Notes under the pieces: model-generated | What the model saw: only the letters and a program-made list of their open reading frames with translations | Told to the model about the DNA's origin: nothing | Database searches by the model: none | DNA from: JAYUKV01 sp043764135 | GTDB taxonomy: Bacteria; Patescibacteriota; JACMRA01 | Length of the DNA stretch: 12,210 nt | Assembly: GCA_043764135.1 (NCBI GenBank) | Contig: JAYUKV010000080.1 | Location: 1-12,210, forward strand | Reading direction: 5' to 3' | Made by a program: the position numbers and the translations under genes | Shown here: piece by piece, positions 1-8,600 of the stretch | Numbering within the stretch: position 1 is the first letter of the stretch | Layout: the number at the start of each line of letters is the position of its first letter

Positions 1-1264
1 CATAAGGTTTGGTTGCAAAGATTCCACCATCTGCATAAAGCCCCATCCCAAATACATTAGCAACCATAACCCACTCATAGCTATCTATAAATGCTGTCAT
101 AAACCATTTATAACAATCCATTGGATGATATTCATTAAGAGTCATCCAATTAGCAAGGACCATCAATCGTTCAATGTGATGACAATAGCCATACTGATAT
201 ACATTTTTAAGAGTATTGTATAGGGGTGTATTGTCTTTTATTAATTCCAATTTATTACTATCCCAGAAGTAATCAGGTAACTTCTTACTATTTTTCCAAT
301 AGTTGTAATTACTCAAATCTGCCTTATACTCATTCCAATACAACAATCTAACCCACTCTCGCCAACCTATTATTTGCCTTATCAATCCTTCTTTAGAATT
401 ATCTGGAATATTCTTGACTTGAATTATCTTCTCAATTAATTCAGAAGGTACAATCAATCCATTGTTTAAGCTTGGAGAAAGAATAGAATGGAATAAATAC
501 GGATCTTTAGAACTTAAAGCATCCTCATAATCACCAAAATTTTTAAATGAATCAGTTATAAAATTATCCAATGATTCCAATGCTTGTTGCCTATTAACAG
601 GGTAAAATATCTTGTCTAAAGCTCCATAATTACTACCAAAATATTTATTTACAACTTTAAATACCTCATCATAATGATTTGAGTTATAAGTTCTAACCCT
701 ACTTGGAACAATTAATTGTTTTGGAATTTTTTTGCGGTTATCGGCGTCTAGAGACCATGACCCAAAACTTGAATTGTTATTCTCATCCAAGAACAGTTTT
801 AGTCTTTTTCGTTGGAAGATATAAAAATCTTGCATAAACAAGCGTTTAGGATATTTGGACCTATACTCTTTCCAATCAGAACTATTTGTTAGGAATTTTT
901 GGTCCTGAAGGAATTTAATTTCCATATTATAATGTTTGGCAAGTGAGGTAATTATAACTTGTAATTCTTTATTCTCAACCCATGACATTATTATACTACT
1001 ATACCCCAAGCTAGCATAGTCAATAAATACATCTTCTAATCGCTTAAATTCATCATATTTATAATATCTCACATTTTTATTCAATCCAACTAAATAATCA
1101 GAATATTCCCTCATAGCAACAAAACAATGAAGGACCCTACCCTTATGGTATTGAAAATCACTGTTAAAATCAGCACTTTCCAACATAACATAATCATCAC
1201 AATAATCAAAAGCTGGATGGTTATTAAACAACTGATCTCCAAGTATTATACAAAAAGAACTCAT
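1..1264 (-). CDS. Cryptochrome/photolyase-related protein (DPRP family), C-terminus cut by window edge
   Basis: Translating the minus strand from the ATG at 1264 gives 421 uninterrupted codons running off the left edge, so the stop lies outside the window. Seen: an N-terminal alpha/beta part opening with a ..IILGDQL.. motif (residues 6-12), FHS.LSP.LN.GL at about 258-270, GWREWVR at 300-306, YCHHIERLMV at 360-369, and a WVMVANVFGMG..ADGG..ATKP block near the end. These are hallmarks of the deoxyribodipyrimidine photolyase-related family, whose studied members include the bacterial 6-4 photolyase PhrB and CryB. The family binds FAD and repairs UV pyrimidine photoproducts with light, or senses light. 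The segment before HHIERLMV, where Fe-S photolyases carry their first cluster cysteine, has no Cys except C361, so this may be a cluster-free subgroup; the other ligands lie near or beyond the edge. It follows the L,D-transpeptidase on the same strand after 87 bp. Family assignment is sure; repair versus sensing is not. Confidence 0.93.
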   Translation of the reverse strand, partial: MSSFCIILGDQLFNNHPAFDYCDDYVMLESADFNSDFQYHKGRVLHCFVAMREYSDYLVGLNKNVRYYKYDEFKRLEDVFIDYASLGYSSIIMSWVENKELQVIITSLAKHYNMEIKFLQDQKFLTNSSDWKEYRSKYPKRLFMQDFYIFQRKRLKLFLDENNNSSFGSWSLDADNRKKIPKQLIVPSRVRTYNSNHYDEVFKVVNKYFGSNYGALDKIFYPVNRQQALESLDNFITDSFKNFGDYEDALSSKDPYLFHSILSPSLNNGLIVPSELIEKIIQVKNIPDNSKEGLIRQIIGWREWVRLLYWNEYKADLSNYNYWKNSKKLPDYFWDSNKLELIKDNTPLYNTLKNVYQYGYCHHIERLMVLANWMTLNEYHPMDCYKWFMTAFIDSYEWVMVANVFGMGLYADGGIFATKPY

Positions 1265-1270
1265 AATTAA

Positions 1271-1299
1271 TATTTAAACATTAATATTCAATTGTGCAA
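1271..1299 (-). promoter_or_regulatory. Possible promoter for the photolyase gene, leaderless geometry
   Basis: On the minus strand TTGCAC (1299-1294) is followed after 17 bases by TAAATA (1276-1271). The -35 match is fair and the -10 match weak. If used, transcription would begin at or within a few bases of the ATG at 1264, so the mRNA would have almost no leader, consistent with the absence of a Shine-Dalgarno sequence. A 9-bp direct repeat ATTAATATT (1266-1274 and 1280-1288) lies across the spacer and -10 region and could be an operator or chance in AT-rich DNA. Confidence 0.22.
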
Positions 1300-1351
1300 T
1301 AGACTTACCCACATTTATGAAGTAATAACAAGATTCAAACTAACCTCTTAA

Positions 1352-2623
1352 TTAATCTTCAACTATCACAGGTGTACCAATAGACGCCCAATTAAACAAC
1401 CATTCCATAGTCTCATCAGGAGTATTAACACAACCTCTAGAACCATTAGTTACATAGTCAGGTCCACCAAAATTACCATTTCTCCAACTTGCATCATGAA
1501 TACCCTCTTCCTCTGCAGCATTAAAGAGCATCCAATATTTAACAAAAACATTCCATGTAACACCTTGACCCGATCCTTGCAACCTTCTATTACGCTCCTT
1601 GGTTAATACGCTGTAATTTCCTGTATCTGTAGGCCAATTAGTTCTACCTGTAGTTATTGGATTATCCCTGATTAACTTACCGTCCTCGAATATATACATA
1701 AACTGTTTAGATTTGCTAATTAGAATAGCCTTACCAGAAGCGACAGGTATGGTTGTGGGGTTAGTATTTAGCTTTGCTAGTTTGGATAGTTTTTCTTCAT
1801 TTATTACTTTAGCATCTATTGCTTGTGACAAAAGAGGTCTGATATCATTATTTAACAAGTCATCTAACTGTTGGAAAGTATATTTATTGATTTCAGAATC
1901 TTGGCTTATTAGATTTACTTGAGCTTGATATTTCTCGATCTTCTTCAATGATTCTGCAAGTTCAGGATATTTTTTAAAATATTCAATAAGTGAAGAGATA
2001 TCTCCTTCACCTGCTTTTAACCCTTCTATTAATGCTTTTTTATTATATAATTCTAATTGTGCACTATATTTTGATTGTAAATTTTTGAACTTAGTTTTTT
2101 GAGAATTAAGATCTTGGACATTATTTATTTTACCTACTTCAGTATTTAAAGTTACCAAATCAGCCAAAACCAAATCCTTTCCAACAAAATCCTTATCAGC
2201 CGAAATACCACTTTTCCATGCTTCAAGGGATTCCAAAAACTCATTTTTTACAATCTTTAATTCAACATCGTAACTTATATTGGCATTATTATTATTATCT
2301 TTTATTTGAGAACTCAAATTATTAAAATCCCAATAGAACCAAGAACTTTTCACCTTATCATTAAATGAGTTATACTTATTTAAATTCCCTTCTTTTGAAC
2401 TAGGATTAATAGATTCTAACTTCGTATTACTAGCTAACATTAACTCTAGATTCTTATTTACTTCACCTTTTGCGTTATTATTAAGTACACCCAATGTAAT
2501 AAGCCCTACAACAGCTAGTATCGTTAAGATCGTCTTAAAAATTAAAGAAAATGTACTCTTTGTTTCTGTTGTTATTGGTGGAGGTAGCTGAGGTTTTATT
2601 TGTATTTGTGTTTGGTCCTGCAT
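1352..2623 (-). CDS. Membrane-anchored L,D-transpeptidase (YkuD domain)
   Basis: A 423-aa protein with a short proline/glutamine-rich cytoplasmic tail (1-24), one transmembrane helix (about 25-47), a long polar, probably helical and coiled extracytoplasmic region (about 50-290), and a C-terminal YkuD domain (about 297-422). The domain shows the family signature: H376 in HDASW and catalytic C398 in SRGCVN. Such enzymes cross-link peptidoglycan stem peptides (3-3 links) or attach proteins to the wall, through a cysteine acyl-enzyme on the outer face of the membrane. I chose the ATG at 2623. The same frame opens eight codons earlier at a TTG (2647), but the extra residues (WYYYIIN) look untranslated and neither start has a ribosome binding site. 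The long linker may place the catalytic domain away from the membrane; no separate wall-binding domain was recognised in it. The gene is divergent from the ABC exporter and lies 87 bp upstream of the photolyase gene, so the two may be co-transcribed. Confidence 0.93.
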   Translation of the reverse strand: MQDQTQIQIKPQLPPPITTETKSTFSLIFKTILTILAVVGLITLGVLNNNAKGEVNKNLELMLASNTKLESINPSSKEGNLNKYNSFNDKVKSSWFYWDFNNLSSQIKDNNNNANISYDVELKIVKNEFLESLEAWKSGISADKDFVGKDLVLADLVTLNTEVGKINNVQDLNSQKTKFKNLQSKYSAQLELYNKKALIEGLKAGEGDISSLIEYFKKYPELAESLKKIEKYQAQVNLISQDSEINKYTFQQLDDLLNNDIRPLLSQAIDAKVINEEKLSKLAKLNTNPTTIPVASGKAILISKSKQFMYIFEDGKLIRDNPITTGRTNWPTDTGNYSVLTKERNRRLQGSGQGVTWNVFVKYWMLFNAAEEEGIHDASWRNGNFGGPDYVTNGSRGCVNTPDETMEWLFNWASIGTPVIVED

Positions 2624-2678
2624 ATTTATGATATAATAATACCACAATTATTGAGTAATTAAAAATTTCTTTATACCC

Positions 2679-2721
2679 ATTTAATATTTATAAGGTTGAA
2701 GAGTTTTTAACAATATTAAAT
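2679..2721. promoter_or_regulatory. 10-bp inverted repeat in divergent promoter region
   Basis: ATTTAATATT at 2679-2688 is matched by its exact reverse complement AATATTAAAT at 2712-2721, with 23 bases between. It lies between the divergent starts of the L,D-transpeptidase (2623) and the ABC exporter (2772). That position suits an operator or shared regulatory site, but the arms contain only A and T, so chance is a real possibility. Confidence 0.25.
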
Positions 2722-2771
2722 ATATTTAACTTTAGCATGTGCTTGATAATAATTAATTTATATGGTCGAAT

Positions 2772-4418
2772 ATGAGAATGTTAAATTTGAATACTTATAA
2801 AAAACTTACTTTAGTTTTTTTAAAAAATAATAAATTATCCTTGTTGTTCGGGATTCTTTTCTCATCTTTGTCTATCATACTGCAAATGGTTTCAAACTAT
2901 ATACTTGATACTCAAATAATATCTAAGATAGGAATTCAAAATAAATTCTCTATTGATACAATATTTATTGGGTTTGTTTACTTTATGTTAGTATTTCTAA
3001 TTGAAATAGTAATATTTTTAGTTTCGCAGATTATCGTTATGAGAGTAGCAGAAAAAGGTGGATTGGACGCTTTATTGGATTTTTTAAACAGTTTTTTATA
3101 CAAAACTCAATCAGAAATAAAATCTAAAAACAAAGGAGAATTAATAGAAAAGGTAAATCTATCTGTTGATTCATACAAATCATTTATAGATCAATTGTCA
3201 GGGGTGGTCGTTAAAAATGTAATAAATATATTATTCTTATCCATATTTTTTGGAAGTTTAGGTTTTAAATATATTTTCGTCATTATTTGGGCTTTCATTT
3301 TTAATCTAGTAAAAAAGCAATATTTCCAACCCATAATTGATAATTTGGTAAAATTACAAGATGAGCAAAGTTATACTTTATCAGCTAAATTTCAAGAGAT
3401 TGTAAGGAACCTAGATACATTAAAACATTTTAATTCAATCGCATTGTTTGTTGAGAGTTATAAAAATGCTCAATCTTTATACTTAAACAAATTCTTAAAA
3501 GCCGAATTAATCCAAACAATTTACAAAGCAATTACATATATTAACAATGCTTTGATTCTATTTCTTGTCTTATGGTTCTTATTAAAAGATTATGAAAACA
3601 ATTCGATTAGTTTTGGTATTTTCCTTTTTGGATATACAAGTTCGATTATTATTGTATTTGCTAGTAATAATATTTTCAATGTAATTAATAATTTTGAAAA
3701 ATCAAAAAATAGATTAAATGTTTTCTATGAATTACTAACACCAGTGGAAACAAAACTTGAAAATTTAATTTATCCTCAAGATGAGATAACAAGTATCAAT
3801 GTTAAAAATCTAAATCTTGAAGTTGATAATAAGAAAGTATTTGATAACTTTAATTGTAGTTTTGAACTTAATCAATCATATGCAATAGTAGGTGAATCTG
3901 GGTCCGGTAAATCAACACTTGCAAAGTTAATAAGCGGTTTAGAAAAACCTGAAAATAATACTATTATTATTAATAACAACGAGTTTATTGAAAAATATAA
4001 TCCTAATTATCTATTCGAACAAATTACTTTAATTCCACAACAAACAGAGATATTTAACTTGTCTATTTTAGACAATATTACGCTTTTGAAAAAATACGCA
4101 GAATCAGAAATATTAAACGTCATAAAAGTTGCACAGCTTGAAAACTTAATAAATCAATTACCGTTAGGTATTAACACAATAATCGGTGACGGTGGAAAGA
4201 TTTTATCAGGAGGAGAGCAACAAAGAATTGCAATTGCTCGATCAATTCTATTGAACAATAAAGTTTTAATATTTGATGAAAGCACTTCTTCTCTTGATCC
4301 ATTGACTGAATCAAAAGTTTTAAAAGAGATATTAAAGTTGAAGGAGAATAAGATAATTATTTTCATCACACACAAACATAATTTATTAGATAATTTTGAT
4401 AAAGTGTTGAAGTTATAA
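2772..4418 (+). CDS. ABC exporter half-transporter (permease fused to ATPase)
   Basis: A 548-aa protein. The N-terminal half (about 1-320) is very hydrophobic, with several membrane helices in the exporter-type transmembrane domain arrangement. The C-terminal half is a complete ATP-binding domain: Walker A GESGSGKST (374-382), Q-loop Q423 in IPQQTE, ABC signature LSGGEQQR (478-485), Walker B VLIFDES (498-504, catalytic E503) and switch H534 in THK. All ATPase residues are intact, so an active homodimer or heterodimer exporter is expected. The substrate cannot be read from sequence; no peptidase domain is present, and neighbours do not name a cargo. At 548 aa it is slightly short for the family. 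The ATG at 2772 is followed by another at 2778; neither has a Shine-Dalgarno sequence. It is the only plus-strand gene and appears monocistronic, ending 17 bp before a hairpin terminator. Confidence 0.93.
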   Translation: MRMLNLNTYKKLTLVFLKNNKLSLLFGILFSSLSIILQMVSNYILDTQIISKIGIQNKFSIDTIFIGFVYFMLVFLIEIVIFLVSQIIVMRVAEKGGLDALLDFLNSFLYKTQSEIKSKNKGELIEKVNLSVDSYKSFIDQLSGVVVKNVINILFLSIFFGSLGFKYIFVIIWAFIFNLVKKQYFQPIIDNLVKLQDEQSYTLSAKFQEIVRNLDTLKHFNSIALFVESYKNAQSLYLNKFLKAELIQTIYKAITYINNALILFLVLWFLLKDYENNSISFGIFLFGYTSSIIIVFASNNIFNVINNFEKSKNRLNVFYELLTPVETKLENLIYPQDEITSINVKNLNLEVDNKKVFDNFNCSFELNQSYAIVGESGSGKSTLAKLISGLEKPENNTIIINNNEFIEKYNPNYLFEQITLIPQQTEIFNLSILDNITLLKKYAESEILNVIKVAQLENLINQLPLGINTIIGDGGKILSGGEQQRIAIARSILLNNKVLIFDESTSSLDPLTESKVLKEILKLKENKIIIFITHKHNLLDNFDKVLKL

Positions 4419-4435
4419 ATTATTTTTATAAAAAA

Positions 4436-4458
4436 TAAGCCAGTTCGAAACTGGCTTA
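4436..4458. terminator. Rho-independent terminator, probably bidirectional, strongest on minus strand
   Basis: TAAGCCAGTT (4436-4445) and AACTGGCTTA (4449-4458) form a perfect 10-bp stem with a 3-base loop. Read on the minus strand the stem is followed at once by TTTTT and more T/A, a classical U-tract. On the plus strand the following bases are AATTATC, a weaker tract. The hairpin starts 17 bp after the ABC exporter stop and 300 bp after the stop of the convergent operon. It can therefore serve both, with the better fit to transcripts arriving from the minus-strand operon. Confidence 0.8.
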
Positions 4459-4618
4459 AATTATCAAATTATTTGCCAATAAATATTCACAAATTAGCGA
4501 ATTTCTGTTTTTCTTTTGGAAGCACTTTTTTTTAGTTGTTATCTCAAAAATTAAAAATAGATTAAGCATTAACACATATTGTTTTAAAATGTTTAATTAT
4601 ATGAGTTTATAAAGATTC

Positions 4619-4638
4619 AAACTTGTTTTCAAGTTTTT
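4619..4638 (+). terminator. Weak hairpin with T-tract
   Basis: AAACTTG (4619-4625) and CAAGTTT (4630-4636) pair as a 7-bp stem with a TTTT loop. Counting the last bases of the stem, five T's run at 4634-4638 on the plus strand. The stem has only two G:C pairs, so it would be weak; it could be a backup terminator for plus-strand readthrough or simply chance in AT-rich DNA. Confidence 0.25.
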
Positions 4639-4757
4639 AAGAATTATTTTACAACTCTTTATTTTTTTAATTTTTTGATAATATTTATTATTTATTATTT
4701 GGATAGACTTGTAATATTTGCTTTGCATTAGGTTTGAATATAGAGTTATGCTTTTAA

Positions 4758-5588
4758 TTATTCAATATCTAACTCTTCCCAACTTCTATCGTATTTTACA
4801 AGGATAACTTTTTGGAGTTTTGGTTTATCCGCTTCTTTTGACCCCATTGATAAGTAATCATAGCTTAAAATTACAAAATTATAAACTTTATCATTTATGA
4901 GCTTATAGTGATCTTCAGGACCTTTGGAAATATTTAAATTATCATCACCTCTTAAACCTGGATAACCTATTAAATCATAAACTTTTCTTTGTATCATATT
5001 CTTAGAGAGTTTTTTGAAATCAGCTACTTTCAAATCAGCTCTTCCATTAATTTCACCTATCTTCGGTCCATTAAAATATGAATTTAAGAAAGCATTATCT
5101 TGCTTTTTGTTTGACTCTTCATTTGATAAAATTGTTTGTTCACAATATCCAATAATACATGGCATTCTTAGATTATCAGGATCAGTGTTTTTGATATATG
5201 GTTTGTCTTTAACTATCTTAGTTTTTAGTTCGGCAAAAGAATAGTTTTGAGACTCCCATGGGTATTCTTGTTTTATTTTAAAAGAAAAGTTGTAATTTTT
5301 GTAAAGTGTTACAAAATAACCAATTCCACTCTTCTTAAAACTCTCTTCATTAGGTCCTTTGTAAACTACAAATACCAATACTTCATCTAATCTGTTTTCA
5401 ACTACTATCGCTTCAGCGATTGAATAATCTACTTCATCATTAGAGTTTTCAACTTTTAATATTGATTCATAGATTGCTTTGTTATTAAGATATGGGTATA
5501 TATACCAAATACCTATAATTGTTGGGATTAATGCTAGAATCAGAAATATTATAGCTTTTATTTTATTGTTTTTAATTTTTTTAAACAT
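4758..5588 (-). CDS. Single-pass membrane-anchored protein of unknown function (last gene of the operon)
   Basis: A 276-aa protein that I do not recognise. It begins with a lysine-rich stretch and a single hydrophobic segment (about 10-31) acting as signal anchor, with the rest predicted outside the membrane. Two cysteines five residues apart (C144, C149) could form a disulfide. Near the C-terminus, LSKNMIQRKVYDLIGYPG (194-211) recalls the start motif of small BamE/SmpA-like domains (a Met, then V..L.G.P), which are assembly and protein-interaction folds. This resemblance is weak and by eye only. The ATG at 5588 is 15 bp after the stop of the lipase-like gene, with no Shine-Dalgarno sequence, so it is almost certainly co-transcribed and may serve the lipase-like protein as partner, chaperone or immunity factor (inference). 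Confidence 0.85.
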   Translation of the reverse strand: MFKKIKNNKIKAIIFLILALIPTIIGIWYIYPYLNNKAIYESILKVENSNDEVDYSIAEAIVVENRLDEVLVFVVYKGPNEESFKKSGIGYFVTLYKNYNFSFKIKQEYPWESQNYSFAELKTKIVKDKPYIKNTDPDNLRMPCIIGYCEQTILSNEESNKKQDNAFLNSYFNGPKIGEINGRADLKVADFKKLSKNMIQRKVYDLIGYPGLRGDDNLNISKGPEDHYKLINDKVYNFVILSYDYLSMGSKEADKPKLQKVILVKYDRSWEELDIE

Positions 5589-5603
5589 AGTATAAATTAT
5601 ATT

Positions 5604-8600
5604 TTAATTATCTTTACTGAAGGTAGCTTTTTTGTAAGACTCATTATCTTCTGTTTTTATCCAAACCCTCCTTACATCACCTTTATGAACTGTTTCTTTA
5701 TCACTTCCTCTTATCTGTCTATTTAATTGAATAACGCCATTGTAATTATCCCAACCATATTCTGACCATGATTTTTCATCTTGTCGGTTAAGGACTCCAA
5801 AAGGAACTCCGCCACTTTTTCTTAGTAAATCATCATGTTGGCTTTTATCTTCAAGTGAAAGGAAGTTATCTTCAAACTTGTCTTCTTTTATCAATTGTTT
5901 GAATGTTTCTACAACCCATACATGTTCGTTACCAAAGTCCATATTGATTATTTTGGTATCAAAATCTATATGAAAGGCTTTATTTCCCTCTCTACCAGCA
6001 TCTCTTGAACCTGCAAAAGAATGGAGACCAACAAAAGTTCTAACAATCTTTGCTGAATCACGAAATACATATCGAGGTTGAGTTTTTGAAATATTGTACC
6101 AGTATTTATTACCAAATGCATCTTTATCACCCAAATCAATTAGGTTTGTTAAACTTAAGTTTTGAAGTTTGTCATAATCAATTCCTTTACATGGGAATTC
6201 TCTTGGAGTATCAAGACCGAATAGATAATCCGCTCTATTTGTGAATTTTGTAGATATTGTTGCTGATAAAATACTACCTAAACTATGACCAATTAATCTA
6301 ATTTTATTACCATTTTCAATTCCATATTGGTTCTTGATTTTTGATTTTATTCCATTAGCTACTGAATCAACCCAACTACAAGCTCTACAATTTCCTCCAT
6401 TGGTTTTGCCGGCATTATTGCTAGCTTCTGACCAATTCACAGTTAGTACTAAATCCTCAGGATATTTAGTTTTAACAATATTAGCAATTTCTCTAAAGTT
6501 TTTGCTATCGTAATCATCCCATCCGTGGGATATTAACCATATATTAGTAGTATCTGGTAACTTACTTTTTAAATCCCAATCTTGGTTTTTTTGTTTGTCA
6601 ATATCAGACATTGTTAACTTTATTTTTCTTCTACTAATATCGACTTGTTCGGTTTTTAAACCTCCACCTTCTTCACCTCCAGTAACGTAAAAAGGCTCTT
6701 CGATACCAAGGCCAGTTGTTGAGGCAATATTACCAAGTTTAAAAATATTGCTTTTTTCTGACTCATTCTTGTATTTTGTTAAACCATATTCTGAAATAGG
6801 GTTTAAAGAAGAAAATTTTTGCTGGTCATTATATTCAAATTTTATTTCTTTGCCTTTTCTAGTATTTAAGAAATTTAAATTTATTTCACCATATATTCTA
6901 GATCTTGCATAAATTAAGTCAGAATTAGTTAACTGCTCTTTTTCTCTTGAAACAGTATCACCAATCTCAAACCCAACAAGTGGAACCTTCATCCTCTCAA
7001 GATTACGAAGTTTTATTGTTTTAGTATAATAACTATTTGATATAGAATCGTTGCTAGTGTTCATATTATCTGTCCAAAAACTTGCAACATCTTCATCTTT
7101 AAAATTAATTGTATCTTTGTATACAAAATTATTAATATTTTGAACGCCAATTCCGTTATTATTTAACTCATAGACATGATTTTCTTTATTAAACTTAAGA
7201 TTCCAAAATTCACAATTTGTACGCTCTTCTGTTCTTAATTCAATTGGAAATCCTTTAGCGATTACTTTTAAAGTTAGGTTGTAGTTTGATACTTCTTTAT
7301 TATTAGCAGGGTCTTCTAAAATAGATTCTAGAACTGGTTCTGGAATATCAGATTCTAACAACTCAGCTTTATCATCACAATGAATAATATATTTAAGAAC
7401 TACTTTCTTCCCATAAAATGGATTGTCTCGTCTTAACTTATCCTCTTCTTCTTGTTGTTTTAGCTTGTCTTGGTCTTCTTTAGTATTGCCAGTTGAGAAT
7501 CCACTTGCGTCCTTGGTCAATGGGTTGGCTGGATAAATGTTGTTAGTGTTTACTGGTGTTCTGCTCATTATCTGATCTCTTCTCTGACAACTTAACTTAT
7601 TCCAACATATACTCTCTAAAGTGTCTGTGAGTGTTGATAATTGATTGGTGTTTGAGTAGATCTTGATTGATGGAATATTGGTGTTTAGGAGGTTTGGTGG
7701 TAGGGAAATTCTTCCTGAGTTGATTGTGTATTCTGACTTGTCCGTATTAGGATAAACAACTTCTTGATAATTATTGTCTTTATCAGGGCTTGAATCGGCG
7801 CTTGAAGAGTGTTGATTATTAATTATTAGCTCACTATCAAGCCTTAATCCAAATAATCGTTGAGAATTATCATAACAAGTTCCTTCTCCGTTTAGGAATC
7901 TGTCTGTTATTGATTTGTCCCATTGTTGATTCTCTGGTTTTGCTTGACCTGGTTCAAATGATCTTTGGCTGTAATTAGATATATCATAGGCAAAGGAATT
8001 GTATTTTTTGTTTTCTATAATTCTTTTGTCTTTCTCAGTTGTAAATGGAAGTTGAAAACCTTGAGGAACAATCACAAAAGGAAAAGAAGACTCCTTATAT
8101 CCCATCTTACTATTAAATCCATTGATAGTATCTATATAACTGTTAACATTGATATCGTATAGTGTTGGTAGTTCACCTATTTTTTTGGCTGTTGGGTCTT
8201 TAGGATAGAGAATGTTGTTATCAAGACCTTTGTTATTATTAAAGGGTTCGGAGTATTCATTCTTTAATTGTTGATTGAGTGTTGGTTGGATATCAACAAT
8301 TGCTCTTCTTGGAGTGGTTATAGATCCTAGTTCTGTTGAAGATATATTTACTCCATTGGCTGTACAGTATAGCTCTGGGGAGTGATTGATGTTACCTTCG
8401 ATATAGTTGAAGATTAATGTTGAGTTGCCCTTTGTAACACTGATATTTCCAATTTTAGATAAGTAATTAGATTTGGTTGTTTGATAGTGAAATTCTTTTT
8501 CTTCTTGGGATGCTGATCTAATATTAGATTTTACTGTTGTACTAGAGTCATAACAAAAACTAAACAATCTAAGATCTGGATGCGTGAATTTATTAAGCCC

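Larger units (their letters stand above)
4419..4757. other. AT-rich intergenic stretch between convergent genes
   Basis: This is 339 bp without a credible reading frame on either strand, between the 3' ends of the ABC exporter and the minus-strand operon. It contains a strong hairpin (4436-4458), a weaker AT-only-arm hairpin (4619-4636), long T-runs around 4660-4680 and a short ATTTATT tandem near 4690. If the strong hairpin ends the minus-strand operon, most of this stretch is a long 3' untranslated region. A perfect minus-strand TATAAT (4601-4596) lies inside it but has no good -35 at the usual spacing. Confidence 0.6.

Noticed and set aside
1713..1922. Plus-strand open frame of 69 codons inside the L,D-transpeptidase gene
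   Set aside because: Antisense to a well-supported gene with no start signal and no family resemblance; a shadow frame.
2280..2300. ATT trinucleotide run within the L,D-transpeptidase gene
   Set aside because: It encodes a short asparagine run in a low-complexity linker; too short to suggest phase variation.
2624..2647. Extension of the L,D-transpeptidase start to a TTG at 2647
   Set aside because: The extra residues WYYYIIN do not resemble a signal or conserved tail, and an ATG at 2623 follows shortly, so the ATG was preferred.
4154..4375. Minus-strand open frame of 73 codons inside the ABC ATPase domain
   Set aside because: It lies opposite the signature, Walker B and switch-histidine coding region, so it is a shadow of that gene.
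4685..4705. ATTTATT tandem of about 2.5 copies
   Set aside because: Low-complexity AT sequence with too few copies to be meaningful.
5014..5244. Plus-strand open frame of 76 codons opposite the last operon gene
   Set aside because: Antisense shadow of a gene in a tight operon; no separate evidence.
6050..8162. Short plus-strand open frames (6050-6244 and 7965-8162) opposite the lipase-like gene
   Set aside because: Shadows of a long continuous coding region with recognisable catalytic motifs.
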